NCBI GenBank assembly: GCA_019677205.1
Contig: JAAMXY010001516.1
Coordinates: forward strand, 62,001 to 126,000
Length of the DNA: 64,000 nt
Reading direction: 5' to 3'
Source of the DNA: Pinguiococcus pyrenoidosus
Taxonomy: Eukaryota > Sar > Pinguiophyceae > Pinguiochrysidales > Pinguiochrysidaceae
Shown here: one piece after another, positions 9,866 to 20,339 of the stretch
Numbering within the stretch: position 1 is the first letter of the stretch
Layout of the letters: each line of letters starts with the position of its first letter
Notes under the pieces: generated by a model
Told to the model about the DNA's origin: nothing
What the model saw: only the letters and a program-made list of their open reading frames with translations
Databases searched by the model: none
Position numbers and translations under genes: made by a program

Positions 9866-11028
9866 TCAACAACATTCGTCTAAGATGAACTGTCTTCCCG
9901 AGCGAAGCTTGCCCCGCTCTTCATCGAGACTCACAAGGCCGACGCTGCGTGTGTGCTGCGTTAGTCTGCGCGCACCCTTTTTTTTTCCCACAGGAGCGCA
10001 CTCGACGTACCTCCCCCGATCCTGGGATCGTCGCCTTCTCTCATCTTGATCCTGCATCAAGGTCTCCATTCGCTGCTTCTGCAGCTGCTTCTCGAGCATT
10101 CTCTGCGACAGGTCACGAGGGCTTTCAGCAGCGCCGGCCGCGCTTCCGGAAAGGTCATGGAGCTCACCTGTCCAAGGGTCACAAAAAGATCCTGCACTCC
10201 TACATTTGCCTTTGCACTCGTCTCTGCGTACAGCGCTCCGATCGACGCTGCATACAAGCGAGGGCCCTCCTGATCTGAACAGAGAAGTCGCCTTTCAGTG
10301 GCACGGAAGGGGGGGGAACGCGAAAACACAAGGAGGCGGCAAGAAACGATCCGAGGGCAGGATCGGAAGCACAGTGCACACCTACAACACGCGCCGCTTC
10401 CAGATCCGCTTTCGTTGCGGCGATGGCAATGACGATGCTCCCCGGCTCCGTGTTCTCCCGGAGCTCCTTGACCCAGCCCTGTTTGGGAAGGGAGGGACGT
10501 CGAATCCGTGTCAGGAGGGCCACAGAGCAAAGCTCTTTGCATCGACGTGGCCTTCGCGCACCTGCATAGTTTCGAAGGATGCTTCGCTTGTCACATCAAA
10601 GCAGACGATGGCCCCCATCGCTTGCCTGCGGCGCAGCAGCGGCGCGTGAGAGGACCGCAAACGATCGCCTGCTTTCGCGGTGGCTGCCCGCCTCGGAGCC
10701 TACCTGTAATACATGGGCGTGATGGCGCGAAATCTCTCTTGTCCCGCGGTGTCCCAGACTTGCAGCACGCACGCCGCGCCTCCTGCCAGCACGAGGTGCT
10801 TGGAGAAGAAGAACGCGCCAATTGTCGGCTGCTGCTGCGGCTGGAAACAGCCGTCGATGAACCTTTCGATCTTTGCGTTAGCCAAAACGAAAGGCCCCAC
10901 CCTTCGCTTCACTTGCTACCGCGCTTCCGTCAGGATCCGAGACAGTACCTTAAGACCAGGGAGGTCTTGCCGACGCTCTTTTCGCCAACCACAACGACTT
11001 TGAACTCCTGCGGTGTGGGGAACGCCAT
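9866..11028 (-). CDS. Rab-family small GTPase (endosomal Rab5/21-like)
   Basis: Seven reverse exons, each fitting GT-AG and phase: 11028-10949, 10862-10704, 10625-10562, 10478-10382, 10274-10168, 10102-10011 and 9944-9866; 225 residues. The P-loop reads GEKSVGKTS. Switch I contains QPTIGAFF, preceded by LVLRFIDGCF as in Rab5. Switch II is WDTAGQERFRA. G4 is the variant ATKADL instead of NKxDL, and G5 is ETSAKAN. The C-terminus ends in ECC, the double-Cys geranylgeranylation signal of Rabs, after a charged hypervariable tail. It should cycle between GDP/GTP forms on endomembranes. The insertion LVLAGGAACVL between switches is slightly longer than usual. It is divergent from the coiled-coil gene at 11551. 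Confidence 0.9.
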
Positions 11029-11550
11029 GGATTCCGCTTTACGTCCGCTGTTGAAGCGATCTCAGACTCCGCATACGCCCTTAGCTCATGCCACACACGC
11101 CACGGGATGCCTGCAGACCGCAGCTGCGGACAGTGGTCGCAGAGCACTGCGCAGATGGAGCGACAAGCGCTGTGGCGGAAGCAAAGCGCAAAGACTCCAA
11201 AACTGAGCCTGCTGGCCAATCCCGTGCCAGCGGAAAGTGGAGCTCTTCCTGTAATACGATCGAATACAGCGCCGAAGAAGGAAATTAAAACTCGGAAGCA
11301 ATACGTTTTAAAATAGTTCTGAACATGAATGGGATTTAGCTTTCATCAATCCATATGAAATAGTACAATAGCAACTATATGTTTTAAAATATAGTCATGT
11401 TTTTATCTTCATCTTCGTTTTCTATAATCCTATGATACGCTATGCATAATCGTTCAGGCTCCAACCGTCAGCTTGAACTCTCAAATTTCCCGCGTTTTTC
11501 TCTCAGGCTTCCATGGACCGCTCTCGCGGCATCCCAGGAAATTCTCCGGA
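11029..11550. promoter_or_regulatory. AT-rich divergent promoter spacer
   Basis: The spacer lies between the starts of the reverse Rab gene and the forward coiled-coil gene. A CCAAT box sits at 11215, and bases about 11280-11450 form an A/T-rich trough with repeated ttttaaaata motifs. Promoter role inferred. Confidence 0.45.
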
Positions 11551-14500
11551 ATGTCCAGCTCTGACTTCTTCGGTACGTCCCCAATTTCAAGGAAGCGGCA
11601 GGAGCACGGGGCCGCTGGATCCTTGGTGCCCCGTCCAAGTCACAATTCGTCCGACTTCTCCTTTGGCCTCCCAAGCTGGAACTCTCCTGCGCGCCGGATT
11701 CACCGCCTTCCGCCGCGACCACTGGCCTCGTCGGCGCCGGAGTCGGTTGACGTCGCCTTTGGTCGGACGAGAGAGTCTGGAAAGGCGTCGTATCCGCGGA
11801 GGGACGGAGATGTTGCTGCGCACGACCACGAAGATGCCGAGTTTCGGGACTGCGAAGACTCCTTCGTCAACTTGGAATTCCCAAACCCGTCCAGACGCCA
11901 CAGCGAAGATCTCGAGCTCGACTGGACGTCGAATGACGGGGTCATGCCGAAGGCCGACCTGAAGGGACTGCTGCGCTTCATGCAAGGCACAACACCAAGC
12001 ATGGCGGAGGAAGCTGGTGCATCCGGGCGCGCATCCAGAGACAAATCGAGCGAGGGGGACGCCGTGCTGGATGCTGCGCTACTAGGGGGCCACTATGCAC
12101 GCGACCAGGGATCTCTTCCGAATGCGATCGGCTCGGGACCCAGGAGGAAGAAGATCCCTAGCCCGGGGCATCGATATGGGGGCTTCGGAGCTGATGCAGC
12201 TCGCGCTCTTGCGCCGACCATGAGCGCAGCGAGGGGGCATCAGAGCTCGTCAGCGCACCGGCCGATACTGAGCTTTTCAAGCGAACGAGAAAAGGATAGA
12301 TACACCGCGTCTGCCCTGGGAGGCAGCCAGCGGGGCCAGCTCACCGAAGACTTCGACATCGCCACGCTGGTGGGACCAACGCCAGGCCTCGACAGCCTTG
12401 GAGGGTTCGTCGATGGGAGGACAAAGTCCGAGCCAGAGCTTGGGGGCGCTTCATCCGTGACTGCCCGGCTTTATCCGAATCGCTACTCGGACGGACCTCG
12501 CGTCGGCGTCGAGGAGCTGGAAGACACCGCGAACTTGACGAACGTAACGACAGGAGCGGACGCTCGTCCAAAGTATTATGAGGAAGAAGCGGCGTTCTTC
12601 CGCGAAAAGCTTGAGTTCTTCTCGGAGCCCGCCTTCGCGCCCAGGGCGAGCGGACGATATCCAAAGGATCGTCGCGATGATCTGCCGGCCAGCCAAAGAC
12701 CGGCGGCCGCGGAACTTCCCGGCTGGACGGACCACATGAGTCCGGCTCAGTCTGTGGCGTCGTACCCCGAAGGCATCGCGAACCCCAGAGACGAAGGGAA
12801 GCATGAGCAGATCGTCGCCGGATCGAAGCCGCTGCGAGATTCCCTCGCCTTTAGAGGAGCGCCGGTGATCCCGACGCTTCACCCCGCCACGCCGCCCCCG
12901 CTGCGCGGCCTGAGGCCTCGCTATGAGGTTCCGCAGCGCCTTGCCAAGCGAGATCCAGATCGAAAGGTCACCGACGAGGCGACCGGGCCATTTTCAGGAG
13001 AACGACAAAAGCCTCCGCTTGGTAGTAAAGTCGAAGTTGCAGTCGAGGCGGAAGCGTCGCGAGGCGAAGGACGCGCGTCACCAGAAGAAGGACGCGCGTC
13101 GCCAGCGGAACAGGGCGCCGCGCCGGAGGAGGAAGGCGTGTTGCAACGTCGAGAGGCTTCTGTGGACACAGAAGATCCGACATCGTTTCACGACGACGTG
13201 ATCACGCACGTAGCAGTGGCAGGTGTCCACGAACCTCAGCCTTCCGCAGAAGACTTGGTCGCGGACCGAGTTGATGCCCATGACGACGAACATGGAGATG
13301 TGCTACGGACGGAAGGGACGGAAGGGGGCGCCGACGCTGTAGACGTAATGGAGTACGTCAAGTGGCTCACGCACACGTGTGCGCAGCTGTCGGTTGCGGC
13401 ATCAAGGGCAACGGCGGAGGCCAAGATGTACGTGAAGAGCAGCAAGGACGTTGTGGAATGCACCGAGCTACAAGAGCTTGCCTTGGCCAAGGTCGTGCAG
13501 CTGGCAGAGGCAGCTCTGCGGCTGCCGTCGATCCCTGTCGAGGATGAGGGAGCGGATAGCAACGATCTCCTCGACAGCATACGGGCGCAACGGGTGGAGT
13601 GGCCCAGTCCAAGTAGCGCCAGGGCAACGCCGCCTCCGCTGCTGCTTCCCCCACCCGGACCGCCATCCCTGCAGCTTCGATCATCGGGCGCGGAAGGCAG
13701 AGGAGCTGGGGAACTTCGGGCCGCATGCCTGCACATGCACAATGCCGTGGCGTCGCTCGCGGCCGGCTGCCTGAAATGCGCCTTGGACGCCTCCGTTCAC
13801 GCTGCGAGCCTCGCCGGCGCACAGAGGAACGAGCTCCAGAATCTCCGCAAGACGCTGAAAGTCCACAACGCAAGCGCTCTTCGAGGCGTGCGAGAGGAGA
13901 TGGCGGCGCAGATGGCCTCGATGACCGAGGGGCGAAAGCAGTTCGAAGCGGAGATCTCGTCGAGGCATCAGAAGGAGATCATAGATGTGACAGCGCGATT
14001 GGAGTCCGCCCGCGAAAGGAACGCAGTCCTTGAGCACCAGCTGGAAGGCTCGCGGCGAGAGCGGCAGCTGCTGGAAGAGCGCCATCAGTCTGCGCTATCT
14101 GATCTGCGGAAAGCGCTCCACGTAGAGCACGAGGGTCGCGTAGCTCAGCTGCAGCATGAGCTGACGATCCGGCATCAGCAAAAGCAAGAGGCACGGGAGC
14201 GGGAGCTCCGCGAGACCTTTCAGAAGCAGATGGAAGAGCTAAGAGCCCAGAGGCAGGAGACCACCGCCGAGGTGGACGGAGTCCGGGAAGAGTTGAGAGC
14301 GGCAAATGACCTCGTGGAGCAGCTCCGGGCGGAAAAGGCGGAGATGAAGCGCCTGCTCACGGACAAGTTCGACACGGAGTTGAAGAAGGCCCGGCACGAT
14401 AGCTCCGTTGCCCTTGCGGAGCTCAGTGAGAAAGCCGCAAACGCTGCCGCGATGAACAGCAGGCAGATACAGCGTGTGAGCAAAGAGGCCGAGCAGAAGT

Positions 14501-15553
14501 ACGAGGCCCGCGTGCAGGAGCTGCACCGGACGATCGATGACATCCGCGCCGAGCTGCAGATGCAGAAGCTCGATGCCGAACGGAAGGTGCGCGAAGCCAA
14601 GCAGCTGGGAATCACTGAAGGAGAGCGCATCGGGCAGCGACGCGTCGCCCAGCAACGGCTCGTCTACGAAAAGAAAGTCACGAGCCTCGAAGGCGTGCTG
14701 GAGAAGCTCCGCGCGACCGTTCAAGCGAAGAAGCTGGCTCGGGCGGAACTGCAGGCGGCCAACGAGCAACTCTGCGCTTCGCTCAACATAGACACGGGCT
14801 CGCAGTCCCTGACCGGCCTTCGGGATCTGCTGAGCAGCGCCATTCGATCCGACGTTGGCTCCTCGGCAGACCGGTGGGGCCTGCTGGAGGAGAGATCAGC
14901 ACTCGAAGAAGGGCCAGCACTGGAGGAAGACGTCCCGATTGGGCAAGCTCATTCCGAGGGCCGCCCTGCCCCAGACAGTCCGGCCGAGAGTAGGGGATCT
15001 GTTGGAACGGGAAGGGTGCAGAAGATTGCGTGGAGCAACTTCAGACGCCCAGAGACAGCGGAGCGTCCTCGTGCCGGCGAGGACGCGCCGGAGCAGCTGC
15101 CGATAGACACCATGGAACACGAAGCGGTCACGGAGGGCAAGGCACCGGAGAACGACACCACGGTGCTCTTCTCCCCGGACTCGCAGTCGCAAGACACGAG
15201 CCTGAAAAGGAGTGTGGAAGTGGATATTGGGCGGAAGCGTCCCGCCACGACAGGTATGCATGCTTTGGATACCAACGTGATCCAAGCACCGAGCCTAACG
15301 TGTCAGCATTGTCGTCGCCGCAGGCCTGCGCACTCACCAAGCGACGCAAGCGGCCGAGCGCCGGATACAGCAGGAGGTGCTCGTGAATCCTTCCGGAGAC
15401 CCTGCTCTGGCGCCCCACCGATGGGCCGTTGAGAACGGAATGGCATCGCGAAGCTCCGAGGCGGACCTGAAGTACACCACGCTCCTGGACCATTACATTA
15501 CGGAGAATCCCATCGAGCCGGACACAGAGCTGCCGTCGCGTCATCGCAAGTAG
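11551..15553 (+). CDS. large coiled-coil protein of unknown function (1310 residues)
   Basis: Two exons, 11551-15253 and 15324-15553, join in phase 1. The open frame extends upstream to 11473, but the first ATG in frame is 11551 (MSSSDFFGTSPIS). The first 750 residues are low-complexity, rich in Ser, Pro, Arg and Gly, without domains. A short duplicated GRASPEE/GRASPAE unit is coded near 13068-13115, and a Pro-rich patch (PPPLLLPPPGPP) sits near residue 695. Residues about 755-1075 form a long uninterrupted coiled coil. The C-terminal exon ends in DLKYTTLLDHYITENPIEPD. The layout (disordered head, long coil, short conserved-looking tail) is that of centrosomal/basal-body or cytoskeletal scaffold proteins, but no family could be named. 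The second exon replaces a run-on frame that otherwise stops at 15432. Confidence 0.82.
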
Positions 15554-16097
15554 CGATAGCATCGATCATCCAACGAAGCGTGGTTCTTGCCTCACCGTGG
15601 AATCACATCGTTTGTGCTCACACGCTGGAATATTTGCCATCCGAATCTCGGCACCGAGGATGCGTCGAAGTGCCGGGTCTGCTGCACGGAGCGCGTCCAC
15701 GATCGTCCTGTATCTCATAGCATGGGCACCAATGCTTTGCCCAGGTCGGGAATGACGATGGTTGACCGTAGCCCTGCAGGTGCTCGCAGCACGTTCTGCG
15801 TTGGCGAAGATCGGCGTCGGAGGCTTCGAAGGACAACTGCGGCGGACCGTCCCGCCTATCAGCTGAGCGCTATCGCGATATTGTGCACAGTTCTGAGGTT
15901 CTGAGGTTCGAATCATCAAAAAAAGGAGCGCTTCTCCAACAATGATTGGTTCAGTTCCAAGATTTTTATCTTTAACCAATGATATACTTCTCAAGCGAGA
16001 TCTCTATTCTCCTGTAATAAATGCATTGAAAGCCGACCAGAATCCGCTCTCTCGAAGCCGCTCGACGCCCAGCCTTAGGAAGCTTGGGACGCCGAAG
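15554..16097. other. spacer, no gene recognised
   Basis: Tandem same-strand spacer. The last part (15940-16030) is AT-rich and carries an ATTGG and a CCAAT within 40 bases, just upstream of the phosducin-like gene. Open frames in 15566-15994 have no coding character. Confidence 0.5.
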
Positions 16098-17260
16098 ATG
16101 GCGTCCGGCGGCACCCACCGCGTGCCTTACACGCTCGAGACGACCGATTTCCACGATGTGCTCATGCAAAAGTGCGTGCGCTCACCTCAAGCAACTCGCT
16201 GGGCGCCAAGAACTGACGATCAGCTGATACGGCAGGGGGATCATCTCGCGCGAGCAGGCGCTGATCTCGAAAGGAATGACGGTCGATGAGGCCAACGCTC
16301 TTCTGCTCAACGAAGCTGTGCAAAAGGAAGTCGTGAAGGCCGCCAAGTACCACGAGACCACTTCGGAGCTGCAGGTCTGCTGCTGTTGTTGTGCTGCAGG
16401 TCCGAGCTCTGCGGACCTTTGGTGACCGTGTGATTCTTAGGAGGCCAAGAGACACAGCATCGAGTCAAAGCTGGAAAAGGCGGAGGATCATGCCCGCGCC
16501 GACGAAGACGAGGACGACGAATTGCTGCGAGAGCTCGAAGAAGACGAAGAGGCCGAAGCAGTTCTGCGTAAGTCTCCGTGCCAGGAGGACTGCCTGCCTT
16601 TCTTGCGTTTATTTCCTAGAGTAACCTCGCTGGGCGCCTTCTAGGATCGTACCGGGAGAGGCGGATGCAGGAGATGCGAGCGGTGGCCAGCAAGCGGAAG
16701 TACGGAGAGCTACGCGAGATTTTCCGGCAGGACTGGATGCGAGAGGTGAACGATGCCAGCACCGACGGCCCGGTCGTAATCAATCTTTATCAGGTACGGG
16801 GGAAGGAGATAAGCTTCCCCCAGGTTTCGGTGCCTTCTCCTGAAAAGGAGCACGCGAATGACGATTGTGGCCACATGATTCTTAGGATGCCATCGAGAGC
16901 ACCAAGGTTGTCGATCGCGTGCTCGAGGAACTCGCCCCGCTGCACAGGGACGTCAAGTTCCTGCGCATCACCAGCACGCAGGCGATCGAGGGTTGGCCGG
17001 ATGCGAATCTTCCTACGATATTCCTCTATCGAGACGGGGAGATGAAGGTGCAGATGAACGCCGAGAAGCTTTGCAGTCAAAGCGGCGAGCTTTCGACAGC
17101 AAGCATAGGTACGCCCCCTTGGTTTGGCTTTGTTTGGCCCGCCGGCCTCCAGCAGTCGCCTAATCCGCACCCTGCCTTTGCTACAGTCTCGGCATTAGAA
17201 GAAGCAGGAGCGCTCCCTTCGCGAGAACGACGCATGACAGGGCGGGCGGCGGAGGAGTGA
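16098..17260 (+). CDS. phosducin-like protein (PhLP2/3 type, thioredoxin fold)
   Basis: Six exons, 16098-16171, 16236-16374, 16441-16567, 16645-16793, 16886-17108 and 17187-17260, all in phase, give 261 residues. The N-terminal part has TDFHDVLMQKGIISREQAL, the helical N-domain of phosducin-like proteins. An acidic linker (DEDEDDELLRELEEDEEAEA) and RSYRERRMQEMRAVASKRKY follow. The thioredoxin-like domain reads PVVINLYQDAIESTKVVDRV, then LEELAPLHRDVKFLRITSTQ and PTIFLYRDGE; no CxxC is present, as in phosducins. PhLP2/3 proteins are cofactors of the cytosolic chaperonin CCT in folding actin and tubulin. The role here is by homology. The C-terminal tail is lineage-specific. Confidence 0.85.
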
Positions 17261-17393
17261 AAGCCCTTCGTGAGAGACGCGCTGCGTTGCCTTGCCTTTT
17301 CTGCTGCGCCTTCTGTTCCACTTCGTGGCGCATGCGATGGGATCGTAGAGCAGAGAGTAGCACCAATTTCCTTTCTTCTTCTTCTCCTGCGCG

Positions 17394-18254
17394 CTACGGG
17401 TTCCGCTTCGCGGGAAACAGCTGTTCCCCAACCTGATCTGCAGGTGTTGGGTCCGTGACTTGTGCCAAGGTGGCAACCTGTGGGTTTGAGGAGGATCCGC
17501 CAAAATGCGACAAGGCGTAGCGTAAGCGCGAGATCTCTACCTCCGCATCGGGCTCGCCACCAAGCCGATAGATAGCCTACCAGATACGTGAAGAAGCCGA
17601 CGAGCGCAGGGATGAAGTGCAGCATCGCGCGGTATTTACCGTAGAGCGCCACCAGGAGAATGACCACGGCGAACCTTTTGCAGTAGCGCCCTCAGGAATC
17701 GAGTGCCAACGACGCCAACGCCACTGTCGATGCGTACCTGGCGGAGCCCCCGGCGGTGCCGGCGTTCACCTGGGACGAGCCGATGGTGTCTACGTACTTT
17801 CCCAGAAGCACAAAGTAACAGATGCCGAAGAGCGCTCCGATGCTGTAGCTGTAGAAATCCACAAACGTCCCGAAGCCCCAGAACAGGCATCCACCCACCG
17901 CCGCCACAAACACTTGATCAAGCGTGTACTTTATCTGCAACACAGCAAGCTCCTCAGCAAGCTCTACGAGCCTTCTCGGCAGCTGCGTCTTCCACGCACC
18001 TTCGATTTCGCAAAGAGCTCCTGCGCGCTGAGAGTGTCCTCGTTGTCCCCAGCTGTGCACAGGCCAAAATGGTCAGGCCAAGGGCTCCGAAAGCATCGAA
18101 AAGGGGAGGGCCTGGCTGCTCCGTAAGCCTTCGCACCTGAAAGTCGAGGCGCAGCGAGCGAGTGCCTCGTCTTGACCGGCGCGAGACGGAAGCCCAAGGC
18201 CATCTGAGCCACGCAGAGGCCCGCGAGCAACGAAGCGGCTGAGGAGATGCGCAT
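17394..18254 (-). CDS. plastid-targeted AtpI/CGL160-like membrane protein
   Basis: Reverse exons start at ATG 18254. The pre-sequence MRISSAASLLAGLCVAQMAL is followed by G and then FRLAPVKTRHSLAAPRLS: a signal peptide with Phe at +1 plus transit peptide. After an acidic linker the mature part has paired hydrophobic helices (VFVAAVGGCLFWGFGTFVDF and YSIGALFGICYFVLLGKYVD). Two more follow (FAVVILLVALYGKYRAMLHF, then IPALVGFFTYLVATLAQVTD). The order and the LPALxGFxTYxxA-like end match cyanobacterial ATP synthase protein I and plastid CGL160, which help assemble the CF0 c-ring. About 180 residues; the five introns are in phase, including the last, which removes the run-on after FFTYL. The assignment rests on helix pattern and the C-terminal motif, so it is moderately sure. 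Confidence 0.68.
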
Positions 18255-19074
18255 CGTGAGCTGCTTTGGGCGGAGTGGAGAGTGCCGCCGGGAGCTCGTG
18301 ACAGATGGATTTCTCCGGGTGTTGATCTTGACGATGTGGGCAACTTCCAGCTTCGTGGCTCCGCCGCCGTCCCTCGGGCCTTCCCAGTCCAGCGTGCGAT
18401 GCGGTGCTGCTGCGCGACCGAAGGAAATCGTGTGAGTAGGAGTAGCTTGCGGTGGGTTTTGTCGGAATTGTGTGGCCGCCACGTGGGTCGCTCGCTTGCT
18501 CTGTTGCTAAGTTGCACTTGCCACCCCCTCGCAACGCCGACGACACAAGAAGGCCTGATCGACAGCATCCCAGCACAGACTGGGCGCGGCGCGTGCATGA
18601 AGCAGCGAGGCTTCCCGGGAGCAAGAAGATGTGAAGCTGCACTTCGTTTGCGTTCGAACTAGACCTGCTGAAGTCCGTGCTTAGGCCCTTCGCTCCTCCC
18701 ATCGTGGTTCTCCTCCTCCACTCTGCTCTTCGTGGAGGAGATCGACAGGCACCGGAGGTGTCCAGCTTCTGGTGTCCGCCGTCTTGGCAAGCCGAGCCTT
18801 CTTCAGGACGTCTTCTACGGAGACGCCAGGGCACCTGAGACTTTCGATCGCTATCGCCAAAGCCTGAACCGCAGACGCGGCTCGAGAGGGAGATCTATCG
18901 ATCCTTCTCGCTTTCTCTGGTGCGTTGCTGCAGCTGTTGCCTTCCTCCTTGAGAAGCGGATCGATGAGCGACGGAGGTCATGCCGGAAGCTTTGAAGGAG
19001 CTTTCAGAGGTCGCCCTTCGACTCGTGCTCAGCGTAACGCCGAAGCGGCGAGGAGTGCCTCTCCTTGTCGTGTG
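18255..19074. other. spacer, no gene recognised
   Basis: This lies between the start of the AtpI-like gene and the stop of the next reverse gene. Open frames on both strands (up to 253 codons, reverse 18073-18834) overlap the real exon and lack splice-consistent structure or domains. Confidence 0.5.
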
Positions 19075-19530
19075 CTACATTCCCGACACGTCGACCACGT
19101 TCTCCCACTCGACGGTCTCGAAGCTTCCCTCATAGGTCCAGACGTAGAAGAGGGAGATGAGCCCCAAGACCCCAATGATGAGAGCAGGTAGTACAACAAC
19201 GATGTCGCCGCTGATCCCCAGCTCTATCCCGCTAAACTCGCTCTCCAGCTCCCCTCCAAGTGGCTGTGGAGCTGCAAATCGGTCTGCCGCCGGCAGCACC
19301 TCCTCTGAGGCCTCCAGAGCAGGCACGCTGCTGTTGAAAGGCACCGAAAACCCGGACTCGGGCTCGTCGGCAGCCCCGAGCAACACCAGTCGGAGGAAAC
19401 GCGGCTGAGAACGGGCTGCCTCGCAGTGGCGGTCACACCGCAGAGGTCTGACGGATGAGAAGCAAGCAACTCGCTGTCGAAACACGAAAAGTAGGACGGC
19501 GACCGCCCAACATTGCCGGTTTGTCTGCAT
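19075..19530 (-). CDS. plastid-targeted single-pass membrane protein, unknown
   Basis: An unspliced reverse frame of 151 residues starts at ATG 19530. The N-terminus MQTNRQCWAVAVLLFVFRQR VAC is a signal peptide; the next residue is Phe (FSSVRPLRC), again the Phe +1 pattern. The mature part is Pro/Ala/Glu-rich (LPAADRFAAPQP), then acidic (GGELESEFSGIE). One transmembrane helix (IVVVLPALIIGVLGLISLFY) is followed by a short polar tail (EGSFETVEWENVVDVSGM). The topology resembles small thylakoid proteins such as photosystem low-mass subunits or assembly factors, but no family is recognised. A longer frame begins 23 codons upstream. Confidence is limited because no intron confirms the model. Confidence 0.6.
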   Translation of the reverse strand: MQTNRQCWAVAVLLFVFRQRVACFSSVRPLRCDRHCEAARSQPRFLRLVLLGAADEPESGFSVPFNSSVPALEASEEVLPAADRFAAPQPLGGELESEFSGIELGISGDIVVVLPALIIGVLGLISLFYVWTYEGSFETVEWENVVDVSGM

Positions 19531-20339
19531 CGAAACAAAGCTCTTCTGCTGTTGGTGCTGTTCAAAGATCCGCTCGGACGCGCTGGATAGACAGCTCAAG
19601 TCTAGCAGCGCATGCCACGCTCAAGATCTCCACGCGCCTCGCTTGGTCCAGACCTCTGAGCACCAAAGCGCTCGTTGCGCCCCGTCGACAGAATGACCAA
19701 ACGCGGCGAATCGGAGGGGCGAAGCGCCCCAAAAGCCGCAAACACGAAATTCGATAGGGGTCAACATGTCCAGGTAGGGTTTCGTTCATTTCAACGACTC
19801 GAAAACCTGATATGCTCAATGTCAATGAAAGTATTCTCAGATCAATGAAATTTAGAGATTTGGTCTTTGAATTTGTTTCATAGAATTCGGCCGCGCGAGC
19901 TGGAGATCGGTACCCGTTTGAAGTACTGTCCGCCTGGATGCATCCATTGAGTCAATTGGATGGCGGGCAGGATTCCGCGTCTGCCTGTCTTGAAATTCTT
20001 GAAAATGTGCAAACAGCCTGCTGCCACGGGTCTCGCTTGTGAAGTTTGCCTTCCCAACCGTCCACCGGCAGCCAATCCCGCGCCGCGAGCAATTGAACTT
20101 CTACGCAAGTGCCTGCCCATTGGTTGCACTTCACCGCATCACACGTTGCAGCTCGGTTGCCCTTCAGTTGCTCTGCAACTTACACATTTCAAAAGACTAA
20201 GTTCGCTACAGCACAGCCCCAGAACGGCCCTTTCCACCCAGTCCCACGTCGAGCTGGCAGTATTGTCCACGCCACGCCAGGCGAGCAGAAAGGCGTGCGC
20301 CAAGGCGCTGTGGTGCTGCAGACCGTCTCGCAGCGCATC
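19531..20339. promoter_or_regulatory. divergent spacer with AT-rich trough and CCAAT boxes
   Basis: Bases about 19795-19885 are AT-rich. Three CCAAT/ATTGG pentamers occur at about 19956-20135, upstream of the bZIP gene. The frame of bZIP exon 1 stays open back to an ATG at 20109, so part of this stretch may be coding. Confidence 0.45.

Noticed and set aside
15254-15432. Run-on end of the coiled-coil protein at 15432
   Set aside because: Splicing 15254-15323 gives a longer, better C-terminus in phase.
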